This document shows, one piece after another, positions 1 to 9,100 of a DNA stretch of 34,438 nucleotides. The DNA lies in the NCBI GenBank assembly GCA_017480145.1, contig JAFVBF010000066.1, positions 1 to 34,438 on the forward strand. Direction: 5' to 3'. The notes below the pieces were generated by a model that was not told the DNA's origin, did no database searches, and worked only from the letters and a program-made list of their open reading frames with translations. Every line of letters begins with the position of its first letter. Position 1 is the first letter of the stretch. The position numbers and the translations under genes are program-made. This stretch comes from Bacteroidales bacterium. Its GTDB lineage: Bacteria; Bacteroidota; Bacteroidia; Bacteroidales; P3.

Positions 1-150
1 ATAAGATTCATACATCCTATCGTAAAGTTGCTTACGGTAGGTGGGATCTTGCATATACTCCGAAAAAAGATCATAGGTTTCGGGGATATCGAAACCATCT
101 TCTACAAAGATATTATATAAGTTCTGTTCCTTTTCTTTATTGACTGGCAT
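1..150 (-). CDS. Partial phage protein, N-terminal 50 residues only
   Basis: An open frame reads leftward from an ATG at 148-150 and leaves the window, so only the first 50 residues are visible. They contain the pattern LYxxFVEDGFDIPxTYDxFSEYMxDPxxRKQLYDRM, in which an 'LYD...DGF' unit and a 'DP..R..LYD' unit alternate. I have seen this kind of short helical unit at the N-terminus of large phage virion or polyvalent proteins in Bacteroidota; that link is from memory. It lies 63 nt downstream of the next phage gene on the same strand and is therefore probably part of the same late-gene set. Function unknown. The start is supported by continuity of the frame and by the position right after the neighbouring gene. 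Confidence 0.6.
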   Translation of the reverse strand, partial: MPVNKEKEQNLYNIFVEDGFDIPETYDLFSEYMQDPTYRKQLYDRMYESY

Positions 151-213
151 AAATCGTTAGTATTAATCGACGTTATTATTATTCTTTTATTATCTTTGCT
201 TAGTTCTACCAAT

Positions 214-1464
214 TCAATCTTCTAACAATCTATTAGAAAAACTGTTCTTTTTAGCATTCCCGGTCTCATCAGACGTTTGTTTTGTGTTGCTGTTGGCGGC
301 AGTTTTATTGCCACTTGGTGCCTCTTTTTCGTTTTTCAGTTCATTCAACTTGTTAATAACCTTTGCTTTTGTTTCGGGGGAAGCGTTCGGGTCTGCAAGG
401 AACATGTTGATTTCCTGTACTGCTTGGTCTTCTGTCATATAAGTTTCGACTGTTTTTTGTCTCCCGCGCTCATCTGTTGTTGTCCTCCTATTTCTGGGAT
501 TATCATTAAATAGTTTCACTACCTGAATCAGGCTCTTTCCTTTTCCAACAGTGATTTTTTGATTATTGCCAATACTAAACTCATAATACTGTCCTTTCTT
601 TCCATCAGATTTTCCTGATTTGGATTCTTCCTTCTTCGTTTCAGCCACAATTTTTTTCGTTTCAGAATCCATTTTTCTCGAGTCGGCATTCTGCTGTTCT
701 ATGTCAATTTTTCTATCGCCCTGTTTGGCCGACGTGTCGGCCTTGCCACGTTCATTTGCTTCTCTCTCCATGTTGTGCCTCTTGAGCTCTGCCAGTCTGG
801 CATTATTATATTCGGCATCTTGCCTCAGCCGCTCGCGGCCAAGAGCCTTCTGCTCCTCCGTCTTGTAGATATTCATATAGTAGTTCAGGGCGGCGGCTTT
901 CTGCGCCTCGCGCTCCTTCACTAGTTTGTCCCACCGCTCTTTTGCTTTGGCCGACATGGTGTCATTGGGCTTGTAGGCATTAGGGGCGCCCTTGGTAGTG
1001 AAATACAGGTTTGACAAAGCAGACACCGTGTCTCCGATGGACGAGATGAGAGCCTCTCTCTTCTTCCTCTTTTCCTCTTCCTCTGTGAGTAACGGCTTGT
1101 TCCTTAATGCTTCGATTTCCTCCAGCCAGTCCTTATTCCTCCCGCTTTTATCGTCGGCCATTGCTGCGGACGCATCACGGGCAGGGTTAAGATGGAGGTC
1201 TTGCACCAGTGGGATGGCGTGTGCCACATCCAGACCAGAGGGCTTCAACTCATTTAGCTTCGGCTCTTCGGGCTTTTTGATAGTAAGTGATTGGGTGGCA
1301 GCGATACTGTCACTGTTCACGTTTTTATCGCCATCTTCTGCATCCTGAAACTGATCGGACAGTACGGCGTTGTTGGTCTGTCCGTTTTGATTTTCCCCCT
1401 GTTGCTTATCTGTCAGCGGAGGATTCGTGCTATTGGTATTTAACAAATTCTGCAAAAACCTCAT
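214..1464 (-). CDS. Predicted phage virion-associated protein, coiled-coil rich
   Basis: 416 residues, hydrophilic and strongly charged. The first 100 residues are low-complexity (Asn, Gln, Thr, Pro). Residues about 115-165 contain a hydrophobic patch with the signature SALSNLYFTTKGAPNAY, which I associate with hypothetical proteins of Bacteroidota phages. Residues about 170-290 are a long Lys/Glu/Arg-rich stretch likely to form coiled coil, and the tail is again Asn/Lys/Ser rich. There is no signal peptide or enzyme motif. It sits 21 nt downstream of the 173-residue pilot-like gene, the usual compact spacing of a phage structural operon. The role is inferred as virion assembly or an internal virion protein. 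The catalytic or binding function is not known. Confidence 0.6.
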   Translation of the reverse strand: MRFLQNLLNTNSTNPPLTDKQQGENQNGQTNNAVLSDQFQDAEDGDKNVNSDSIAATQSLTIKKPEEPKLNELKPSGLDVAHAIPLVQDLHLNPARDASAAMADDKSGRNKDWLEEIEALRNKPLLTEEEEKRKKREALISSIGDTVSALSNLYFTTKGAPNAYKPNDTMSAKAKERWDKLVKEREAQKAAALNYYMNIYKTEEQKALGRERLRQDAEYNNARLAELKRHNMEREANERGKADTSAKQGDRKIDIEQQNADSRKMDSETKKIVAETKKEESKSGKSDGKKGQYYEFSIGNNQKITVGKGKSLIQVVKLFNDNPRNRRTTTDERGRQKTVETYMTEDQAVQEINMFLADPNASPETKAKVINKLNELKNEKEAPSGNKTAANSNTKQTSDETGNAKKNSFSNRLLED

Positions 1465-1485
1465 GTCATTCTGTCTGTTTGTTGT

Positions 1486-2007
1486 TTATATCGGAAGTTG
1501 CCCAACCGCACTCGTCACTCCTTGTATAGCCTCCGAGATTGCGTTCGCCTTGGCGGTGCGTGCCTCGTTCTCCTTAAATTGCAGATCCCGCATCGCGCTG
1601 TCCAGGCTATCCCGCTGTGACAGGTACTGATTCTCTACGGCATCCTTCCTTGCTGCTCCTGCGGCGGCAATACTGCCCATGGTGTCCGTAAGTGCCCTGG
1701 CGTTAGCATCCTTGCTCACTGCCTGACTCTCCTCCGTGCCTCCCATCACGGCGGCTGTGCCTGCTGCCTGCTTAGCACGGTTCTTGATTGCCTCCTCGGT
1801 TCTGCGCAGGGCGTTCTGTGCGTCTGCCCGCATGGTCGCATCCTCGTTATACGCCTTGTCAAACCAGTCTTGGTTCTGCTGCTGTCGTGCGGCGACATCA
1901 TCTTTCATTCCTTGTATTGCAGAAATGTTCTTCCTTTCTGCATTGGCGGACTGCCACCCGCCGAAGATAGAGCCTGCAGCCCCTATCGCTGCTCCAGTAA
2001 TACCCAT
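1486..2007 (-). CDS. Predicted phage internal virion / DNA-pilot-like protein
   Basis: 173 residues. The N-terminus MGITGAAIGAAGSIFGGW is a Gly/Ala-rich hydrophobic segment, followed by a long Ala/Gln/Arg/Glu-rich helix with no enzymatic motifs. A glycine-alanine hydrophobic start joined to a helical rod is the layout of DNA pilot proteins such as VP2 of Microviridae and of internal virion proteins of short-tailed phages. It is the first gene of the minus-strand phage cassette, 229 bp from the divergent integrase. A candidate -7 box lies 27 nt upstream of its ATG. It is shorter than typical Microviridae VP2, and no capsid or replication gene of that family is visible here, so the phage family stays open. 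Confidence 0.55.
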   Translation of the reverse strand: MGITGAAIGAAGSIFGGWQSANAERKNISAIQGMKDDVAARQQQNQDWFDKAYNEDATMRADAQNALRRTEEAIKNRAKQAAGTAAVMGGTEESQAVSKDANARALTDTMGSIAAAGAARKDAVENQYLSQRDSLDSAMRDLQFKENEARTAKANAISEAIQGVTSAVGQLPI

Positions 2008-2033
2008 GATTTTTTTTAATTATATTGATGTGG

Positions 2034-2041
2034 CAAAAATA
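2034..2041 (-). promoter_or_regulatory. Candidate -7 box for the phage cassette
   Basis: On the minus strand this reads TATTTTTG, matching the Bacteroidota TAnnTTTG -7 element, about 27 nt before the pilot-like gene. No good TTTG -33 element is found 19-21 nt further upstream, so it may be chance. Confidence 0.25.
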
Positions 2042-2235
2042 AGTCCTGTCTTACGTATCACAGCATTATCCGTTACTTTGTATGCGAGGAAAACTGGACT
2101 GTTTCCTCACTTCCGATATTCTTGGAATGCAATAAACATTTTCCCCATGACGTTTTATTATGCAGCAGGATATGTCTATTACCATCTCATTGGGGAAGGC
2201 TTGTCTATCCATTAAACCATATTAGAGGCAGACGC

Positions 2236-3546
2236 ATGAAATATTCCGTACGATTCAATCTGAAAGGGAAAACACCTTCTCAGTCCGATGACCAACGCCG
2301 GCACATCCGCCTGCGCGTCTCATGGGCAGGACAGCGCGTGGAAATGCTCACAGGCTTCCAGACCCTGCCAGCCTATTGGGATACGGAAGAACAGCGCGTC
2401 AGCTCCCGCTACCGACACAAAGACGAGACAGGTGCGTCCATCAACAAAGAACTCGCATCCATCACTGTCCACATCGACCAGTTCTTCGCCAAAAAACAAA
2501 TCGAGGGACATATCCCGACGAAGGAGGAGGCACTTACATCGCTCCGACAGTATTTCGGTGCAGCCTCCCCCGTCTCTACCGACATGCCCCTCTTCGACTG
2601 CTTCGACCTCTTTATCACGGATATGCAGCTTGAAAACGGATGGGCGAAAGGAACTCAGACAAAGATAATGACGATAAAGAAACACCTCGCCGCATTCTCT
2701 CCATCCATCTCTTTCGCCGACCTCACCCACGACACCCTGCATCAGTTCATGAAATACCTCATGCAGTGCGGCCTCCGCAACGTAACCATAGCAAAGAATA
2801 TCGACGTGCTGCGCTGGTTTCTCCGCTGGGCTTACCGCCATGGCTACAACACAAACAACGACTTTGAGGCTTTCCGCCCCAAACTCAAAGGCAGTGACGG
2901 AACGGCCAAAGAGATTATATACCTCGAATGGGACGAACTTATGAGGCTTTTCGACTTCGACTTCGGGGAAAAACATGCAGGACTCTCGCAGGTACGCGAT
3001 GTATTCTGTTTCTGCTGCTTCACCGGTCTACGTTACTCTGACGCACGCAAGCTTCGCCTCTCCGACATCAAGCAGGATTACATCAGTATTGTAACCCAGA
3101 AGACCACCGATGCCCTTCGCATTGAACTCAACGACTTCTCCCGCGCCATCCTCGCGCGATGCTCCGCCTTTCAGACATCATTACAAAACAAGGCGCAGAA
3201 AGCCCTGCCTGTAATTAGTAACCAGAAGATGAACACCTACCTCAAGACAATTGCGGAGAGAGTTGGAATAGACACCCCTATACGCATCGTGTATTATGCC
3301 GGCAGCGACCGCATAGAAAACGTATATCCGAAACACGAGCTGATTACCACCCACTGCGCGCGCCGTACATTCGTCGTCAATGCCTTGCGGCTCGGAATAC
3401 CCGCAGAAGTCATTATGAAGTGGACTGGACACAGTGACTTCAAGTCCATGAGACCTTACGTCAAGATTGTCGATGACCTCAAGCGGCAGGAGATGGACAA
3501 GTTCAACCGGCTAAACAACATTCCCCGAAAACTCCCCGAAAACTGA
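2236..3546 (+). CDS. Tyrosine recombinase / phage-type integrase
   Basis: Site-specific tyrosine recombinase of 436 residues, of the Bacteroidota family with an N-terminal Arm-binding domain (about 1-100), a SAM-like core-binding domain (about 115-215) and a C-terminal catalytic domain (about 235-425). The full catalytic set is visible: Arg266 in TGLRYSDARKLRLSDI, Lys289 in the beta-hairpin QKTTDALR, His373 and Arg376 in THCARRTF, His399 in TGHSDF, and nucleophile Tyr408 in RPYVKI. It should be active. An upstream in-frame ATG at 2122 exists, but ATG 2236 (MKYSVRFNLKG) gives the normal family N-terminus. It is transcribed away from the phage genes and toward the chromosome, the usual position at one end of an integrated element. 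A terminator hairpin follows at 3727-3753. Confidence 0.93.
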   Translation: MKYSVRFNLKGKTPSQSDDQRRHIRLRVSWAGQRVEMLTGFQTLPAYWDTEEQRVSSRYRHKDETGASINKELASITVHIDQFFAKKQIEGHIPTKEEALTSLRQYFGAASPVSTDMPLFDCFDLFITDMQLENGWAKGTQTKIMTIKKHLAAFSPSISFADLTHDTLHQFMKYLMQCGLRNVTIAKNIDVLRWFLRWAYRHGYNTNNDFEAFRPKLKGSDGTAKEIIYLEWDELMRLFDFDFGEKHAGLSQVRDVFCFCCFTGLRYSDARKLRLSDIKQDYISIVTQKTTDALRIELNDFSRAILARCSAFQTSLQNKAQKALPVISNQKMNTYLKTIAERVGIDTPIRIVYYAGSDRIENVYPKHELITTHCARRTFVVNALRLGIPAEVIMKWTGHSDFKSMRPYVKIVDDLKRQEMDKFNRLNNIPRKLPEN

Positions 3547-3726
3547 TTGTTGGTTTATGTATAAAATCCACACTTCAAAGAGTTTTTTCAATGCAAAATG
3601 TCTTAATTATCAATATTATGAATATAATTTCATGCAGATATACACAGAAACAATATTAAGGGTGAGAGTACCTTCCTTTCCGCAACTCTTTCTAAAATAC
3701 CCAGCGATGGAAAGAGTGCAGTTACA
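3547..3726. other. Intergenic, likely holds one prophage attachment site
   Basis: No gene is seen between the integrase stop and the terminator hairpin. Because the integrase is the last element gene and the next gene (RNA methyltransferase) is chromosomal housekeeping, one end (attL or attR) of the integrated element should lie here or just beyond. No tRNA or tRNA 3' end was recognised, and the other end is outside the window, so the core cannot be identified. Confidence 0.35.
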
Positions 3727-3753
3727 AAAGCCGTGAATGTACTTCACGGCTTT
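3727..3753. terminator. Intrinsic terminator-like hairpin after the integrase
   Basis: A perfect 11-bp stem (AAAGCCGTGAA / TTCACGGCTTT) with the 5-nt loop TGTAC. The A and T ends of the stem make it readable on both strands. It separates the integrase from the chromosomal RNA methyltransferase gene. Confidence 0.7.
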
Positions 3754-3773
3754 CACTTTATATTAAGAAAAGT

Positions 3774-4592
3774 ATGGCGAGGATTATAGCTGTAAAAGAT
3801 GTGAATGTTCCTGAGTTGGCTATGTTTGCTCGACTGACGGAGGCACAGTTGAGAAACAGGCTGGAGCCAGAAAAGGGTATATTCATTGCGGAAAGTCCAA
3901 AGGTGATTGCTGTGGCGTTGTCGGCAGGCTACCAGCCTGTGGCTATGCTGACGGAGCAGAGGCACGTTAATGGACAGGCCGCAGAGTTGATTGAGCAATG
4001 TGGGAATATCCCAGTGTATGCAGGCGATGGAGCGGTGTTGCGTGGCTTGACCGGATATGAACTGACACGTGGGGTTTTGTGTGCTATGCGTAGGCCGCAG
4101 GAGAAAGGGGTGGATGAGGTTTGTCGTACGTCCAGACGTATCGTTGTGATGGACAATGTGGTTAATGCCACAAATACAGGGGCTATCTTTAGGGCTGCCG
4201 CGGCCTTGGGCATTGATGCCTTACTGCTGACATCGACTTGTAGTGACCCGCTGAATCGCCGAGCGGTAAGGGTCAGCATGGGGACGGTTTTGCAACTGCC
4301 ATGGTGCTATATTGACGATTGGCCTACTGGTGCGATGAATAGGCTGCGTGGGATGGGTTTCCGTATGGCCGCGATGGCTCTTAGCGATGACTCCATCCCT
4401 GTGGATGCCCCTGAACTGGAGGCGGAGCCACGGTTGGCTATTATTATGGGTACGGAAGGAGAGGGGCTTTCGGAGGCTGTGCTACGGCAAAGTGACTATG
4501 TGGTAAGGATACCAATGTCGCGCGGGGTGGACTCTCTGAATGTTGCTGCGGCTGCGGCAGTGGCATTTTGGCAGCTAAGGGTTAAGAAGTAG
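3774..4592 (+). CDS. SpoU (TrmH) family rRNA/tRNA 2'-O-methyltransferase
   Basis: 272 residues, cytoplasmic. It uses S-adenosylmethionine to methylate a ribose 2'-OH in RNA. Residues about 1-100 form the substrate-binding domain typical of RlmB/TsnR-type members, including EKGIFIAESPKVI. The C-terminal trefoil-knotted SPOUT domain shows its three motifs: motif 1 NVVNATNTGAIFRAAAALG (Asn and Arg, about 124-142), motif 2 IIMGTEGEGLSE (about 223-234), and motif 3 IPMSRGVDSLNVAAAAAV (about 247-264). Length is normal for the family. The exact target nucleotide cannot be read from sequence. Its last 11 nt overlap the end of the convergent comEC gene, so the two mRNAs are complementary at their 3' ends. 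Confidence 0.9.
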   Translation: MARIIAVKDVNVPELAMFARLTEAQLRNRLEPEKGIFIAESPKVIAVALSAGYQPVAMLTEQRHVNGQAAELIEQCGNIPVYAGDGAVLRGLTGYELTRGVLCAMRRPQEKGVDEVCRTSRRIVVMDNVVNATNTGAIFRAAAALGIDALLLTSTCSDPLNRRAVRVSMGTVLQLPWCYIDDWPTGAMNRLRGMGFRMAAMALSDDSIPVDAPELEAEPRLAIIMGTEGEGLSEAVLRQSDYVVRIPMSRGVDSLNVAAAAAVAFWQLRVKK

Positions 4593-6147
4593 TACGACTG
4601 CGCAGGAACAGAAAAAGAAACCATATGGCAACATAGGATAGGGCAGTCATGGAAATGGTAAAGTGGGGAACTGTAAGTGTGGCGTAGGGGAGGCTTCCAA
4701 ATCGGAGAGTGAGTCCATCTACCACAGAGAGCATGATGTTGAGCAGTTCTGCTGCCATGGCGGATGCCCAAGTCCAGAAATGCAAAAGTATGACTGCCAA
4801 GGCGGTGGCTAAAAGCATACCGGCAAAGGGAACTATTAGTACTCCTGCGAAGAGAAAATAGGTTGGAAAGATTTGAAAATAATAGAGTACCAGAGGAAGT
4901 ACAGCCAACTGGGCAGAAATGGTCAGACTTATCAAATCCCAAAACTCTTTGGCAATGGCTTGGATAATCAATAGGGCGGTTTGGGGTTCTCCGATGTGTT
5001 CATCTTGGTTCCATAGGCCTGCATAGGTATTAGGAACGAGGGCTGAGAGTCGTGGATGGAATGCCACAATGCCTGTCATAGCGGCATAGGACAGTTGAAA
5101 TCCAATGTCGAAAAGCAGCAATGGTTGGAATAACAGCATGAGAAATGCAGATGCGCAAAGGGTGTTGATAGGGTCATACTTTCTTTGGAACATATTGGAA
5201 AATATGAAGAAAGAAAACATTATGCCCGCCCGTACGGCGGAGGCTGACAGTCCAGTGATAAAGACGTAGAGCCATACTCCTAAGAGCTGAAGCAGACCGC
5301 GTAGCAGCTTTCGCCATCGTTGATTGCCCAGTGGTTTAAGGCAGAGCCCTATCATCAGGGCGATGAGTCCCACGTGTAATCCTGAGACACAGAGCAAATG
5401 GACGATGCCTGCCTTGCTGTACTGTTTGCGAATAGGGTCAAGCCGGCTGTCTCGTATCCCGAGCAACATGGCAGCCGCTGTGATTTTGTGCTGTTCCGTC
5501 AAATACTTGTTGTCGAGGTTGGTGTATAGGCGTTGTCGTATTCGTTGTGCATGGTGGAACAGTGTGGTGGGCTTTTGCGGTATATGCTTGTAAAACCGAC
5601 TGTCGGTATAGCAGCGCAGCAGGATGCCATTTCGCCGTAAATAGGTGCGATAGTTGTAGGCTGGGGACAATTGTTGGTCTGGAGGCTCTTTTAGTATAGC
5701 CGATACCTCAAGCAAGTCTCCGCTTTGAAGAAGATTGATGGTGGAGTCTTTTGGAAAATACATCATCAAGCGTCCATAGGCCGGTGCCCAGACATCATTG
5801 GACAAAACTTGTTCGATTTCGGCCGTGGCGCGATAACGGTATTCTGTGGCCTGCGGGGTGTTGTTCAACCTTACCTTTACCGTGTGTAGGCCTGCCGATA
5901 GGCTGCATTGGGGTTGATGTATGCCATGTAGCAGTAGCCCCATTGTACTCCAGAAAATAGCAATCAGTGCAAAGAATACAAATCTCGCCCCCGAGGTATT
6001 TGTCTTTGCTGTACCAAAATGGTAAATCATTCCGGCGGATAGCAGAGAAATTGCCAGAAGCAGGATGAGCCACAAGGTAGGAATTGCGGGACAGACCCAT
6101 TCGGCCAAGGCGATGCCTGCGGCCAATGGAAGGAGTACTCGCCGCAT
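4582..6147 (-). CDS. comEC: ComEC/Rec2-family DNA-uptake channel protein
   Basis: 521 residues with about ten hydrophobic membrane segments. The N-terminal third contains two or three membrane helices and then an extracytoplasmic domain (about 85-200). The Competence domain follows, with the characteristic SKAGIVHLLCVSGLHVGL (about 246-263) and TGLSASAVRAGIMF (about 299-312). In competent bacteria ComEC carries one DNA strand across the inner membrane. The metallo-beta-lactamase-like nuclease domain found at the C-terminus of Firmicutes ComEC is absent; the protein ends just after the last membrane segment. Bacteroidota members often lack this domain. The ATG is 5 nt downstream of the stop of the 2821-residue secreted protein, and no Shine-Dalgarno site is present, so translation may depend on the upstream gene. 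Confidence 0.88.
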   Translation of the reverse strand: MRRVLLPLAAGIALAEWVCPAIPTLWLILLLAISLLSAGMIYHFGTAKTNTSGARFVFFALIAIFWSTMGLLLHGIHQPQCSLSAGLHTVKVRLNNTPQATEYRYRATAEIEQVLSNDVWAPAYGRLMMYFPKDSTINLLQSGDLLEVSAILKEPPDQQLSPAYNYRTYLRRNGILLRCYTDSRFYKHIPQKPTTLFHHAQRIRQRLYTNLDNKYLTEQHKITAAAMLLGIRDSRLDPIRKQYSKAGIVHLLCVSGLHVGLIALMIGLCLKPLGNQRWRKLLRGLLQLLGVWLYVFITGLSASAVRAGIMFSFFIFSNMFQRKYDPINTLCASAFLMLLFQPLLLFDIGFQLSYAAMTGIVAFHPRLSALVPNTYAGLWNQDEHIGEPQTALLIIQAIAKEFWDLISLTISAQLAVLPLVLYYFQIFPTYFLFAGVLIVPFAGMLLATALAVILLHFWTWASAMAAELLNIMLSVVDGLTLRFGSLPYATLTVPHFTISMTALSYVAIWFLFLFLRSRTTS

Positions 6148-6152
6148 GGATA

Positions 6153-9100
6153 TTATCGTACAATAATCTTGGTAGTAAGTGTTTTGCCGTTAGCAGTACG
6201 TATCTGAAGCAGATAAAGGCCAGCAGGCTGCTGGATGGGAATCGTGGTGGTTTGTACGGCAGGTTGTGTCATCACCTCGCGCCCTTGTCGGTCGAATAGC
6301 GATAGCACGGCTCCGTGCAACTGATTCTCGGGAAGTGTTGAAGTAATCGTGAGGGTGCTTCCGCTGGCAATTGGGTTGGGGTAAACCGATAAATTTGCGG
6401 ACTCTTCCTGCACGTCGTTGATGCCTGCCGTGCCGAAGCAGATGATATTAGACATCAACCAGTGTTCCTGCTCTTCATCCACGGCCACAGCCACGGTGAA
6501 ACATCCGTTAAGAGCGTTGCCATGCTCATTGCCAAAGGAATCATCGTTGGCTCCTTCAACGAGTGTGCCATCGTGATACCACCGATAGGCGTAGTAGTCC
6601 ACACGCATGGCGTTCTCTCCGTAGGGGTAATGGTTCACCAGTACCAAGCGGTTGCTGTGACTGTAAATGATGGGAGTGGCGAAATGCGTGAAATAGAGAT
6701 TGACCATTGCAATGCTGTCACATCCGTTGGCTGCGGGGAAAGTCTGATAGTACGTTCCATTGGTGGTGTAGGTGATGTCGTTCCACACGTAAGGCTCGTT
6801 GGTGGTGACATTCTTTTCGGAATAGACATCTTCTTTGATAGCGATGAGCAATATGAAGACGCTGTCGCAGGTATTGCTGTGTCTCGCCGTATCAATAGCC
6901 CCCGTAGTATGATAGTAGGTGTTGCCATTGCGTTGCCAGACGAAACTGTCGCAGGCGGCTACCTCTTCGATTGTTACAGCGGTAGGCGTGATTTGCAGAT
7001 GTAATGTTTGTAGGCTGTCGCATCCGTTGGCTAAATGGATGGTGTCGAAAATGGTTTGCGATGCCGTGTAGGTAATGCCCTTGTAGGTCAGTGAATCGCA
7101 GGCAGGCAGAATAGACTCGGCAAAACGATTGCCTATATGGAGCGTGATGATTAGCGTGCTGTCGCAACCTTTGACGGTTTTGCCCATGGCATGGCGCAGG
7201 CTGGATGTCTCACTCGTATAGGTGGCTCCGTCAGAGAGTGTAAGGATTTGACACACCTCAGTGTCGAGGTAGCCGTTTCGGTCGGGATAGACATACAGGG
7301 TAAGACTGTGGTGGAATGTGCAGCCGAGGCTATCTGTAGTCAGTATGCTATCTTCAGTGGATTCGTAGAAGGGCTGGTTGTTCCACTCATAGAAGTTGCA
7401 AGCCTCAACGGTGTCGTGCTGATAGGTGTCGTAGAGCATGGAAAGTAACAGTGTACGTGTGTATTCGCACGAGAAACGGTCGTAGAGGGTCAGTGTCACG
7501 GCAGTGTCCTGAGTATAGGTGCTGTCGTCTATCCAGACATACTGGTTGCAGGCCGTGACGGTGTCAAAATACTGTTTGCCGCTGTATCCCAGCAGGAGGG
7601 TAAGCGTATAAGAACTGTCGCACCCGTGGATAGTGCGTCCACGAGAAGCGTACAGTTGGTCATCAAAAGTGTATATATGGTTGTTGTACAGATATCGGTC
7701 GCAAGCCAGCACAGTATCGCAGCTGTCAATGCTGTAATGCATGTCGAGGTGCAGTGTCACGATGCTGTCACATCCGGCGCGATTGTAGCGCACAAACTGA
7801 GCACTGTCGGTTGATGCGGTGTAAAGAGAGTCATGCCAGAAATAGCGGTCACATTCATGGGCATATACATCTGCATAGGTGGTGCGGCGGATGTCGAGAT
7901 TTAGTGTTACCACACTGTCACAGTTGTGGATGCTTTGCATATAGCGCGTGGTAGTGGTAGAGATAGTGTATGTGCTATCGTTCCACACGAAGCTGTCACA
8001 TACGGTTTTCTGCAGGTTTGTACGCGTGTCGCTTCCAAGTGTCAGGTGCAGCACATCGACACTGACGCAATTGCCGTCGTTGAGGGTAAATGTATCGACC
8101 ACGGAGTGGATATATGTCTTTCCGTGCCAGCGGAAGAAGTTGCAAGTGGTAAGAGTGGTGTCAGTGGTGTCGTTATGAATGATGGTGAGTCTTAAGGTAA
8201 TGGAGCTGTCGCAACCCACATGGTTCAGTGTATGGTGAATATCGCTGGTACTCTCAGTGTAAATGCTGTCGAACCATAGGTAAGATTCACATGCGGTAAC
8301 GCTGCGGTTCGACTTGCTGCTCTTGGTGACCGAGAGGTTTAGTGTTTCGGTGCTGTCGCATCCAAAGTGGTCGTAAGTGTCGAAATGGCTGGACACATTG
8401 TTTTTGTAAACATCATCATGCCACACAAGGGAGTCACAGACATGGGTATCTATCACAATGTGATGGGCTGGATGAATGGTGAGTCGGAGCGAGGCGGTGT
8501 GCAGGCATCCGTCTGCTGTTGGCTCAACGGTATCCATATAGATGCCGCTGGCATCGTAGCTCTTGTGGTTGTAGGAGAAGAACTCACAATCTTCGGCAGT
8601 TACCTCGTCGTGCTGGCTGTACTTGATTGTCAGCAGCAGGTTGAGGGTGCTGTCGCATCCGTTGGCAGCTCCAATAGTGTGCGAGTAAACGCCACTGTGT
8701 GTATAGGTGAGACCCTGCCACGGGAAACTATCGCAGGCCGTGGCCTCAGTGTCGATGCTGTAGTTGCGGCGGATGATGATGCGCATCTTGGCAATGCTGT
8801 CGCAGCCTACGCTGTTGGTAGTGGGATTGCCATAGTAGTCCTGAGTGCCGTGGAAAGTAACATTGTCGTATTGTAGCGAACCACAACCGATAAGTGTATC
8901 GTAGGAGAACGTGGATTTTTTGATATGGAATGTGACATACTCTACGCTGTCGCATCCATTGATGGCGATGCCAAGGGGCAGCATTGTGTCGGTAGTGCTG
9001 CTGTAGGTGTGTCCGCGCCAGTAGATAAAGTCGCAGGCCGTGGTATCCCATGTCAGTTCGGAGGGTTGCTTGACGGTGAGATTGAGTGTCACCACGCTGT

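Noticed and set aside
1486..2007. Firm assignment of the phage genes to Microviridae
   Set aside because: Only a hydrophobic N-terminus and helical composition support it; no VP1 or VP4 homologue is visible and the presence of an integrase is not typical.
2122..2235. Extended N-terminus of the integrase from the ATG at 2122
   Set aside because: The extra 38 residues are Cys/His-rich and unlike the family; ATG 2236 gives the conserved start.
3600..3726. Possible tRNA or tRNA fragment as integrase target
   Set aside because: No cloverleaf arms or CCA end could be built, and no tRNA-like T-loop motif is present.
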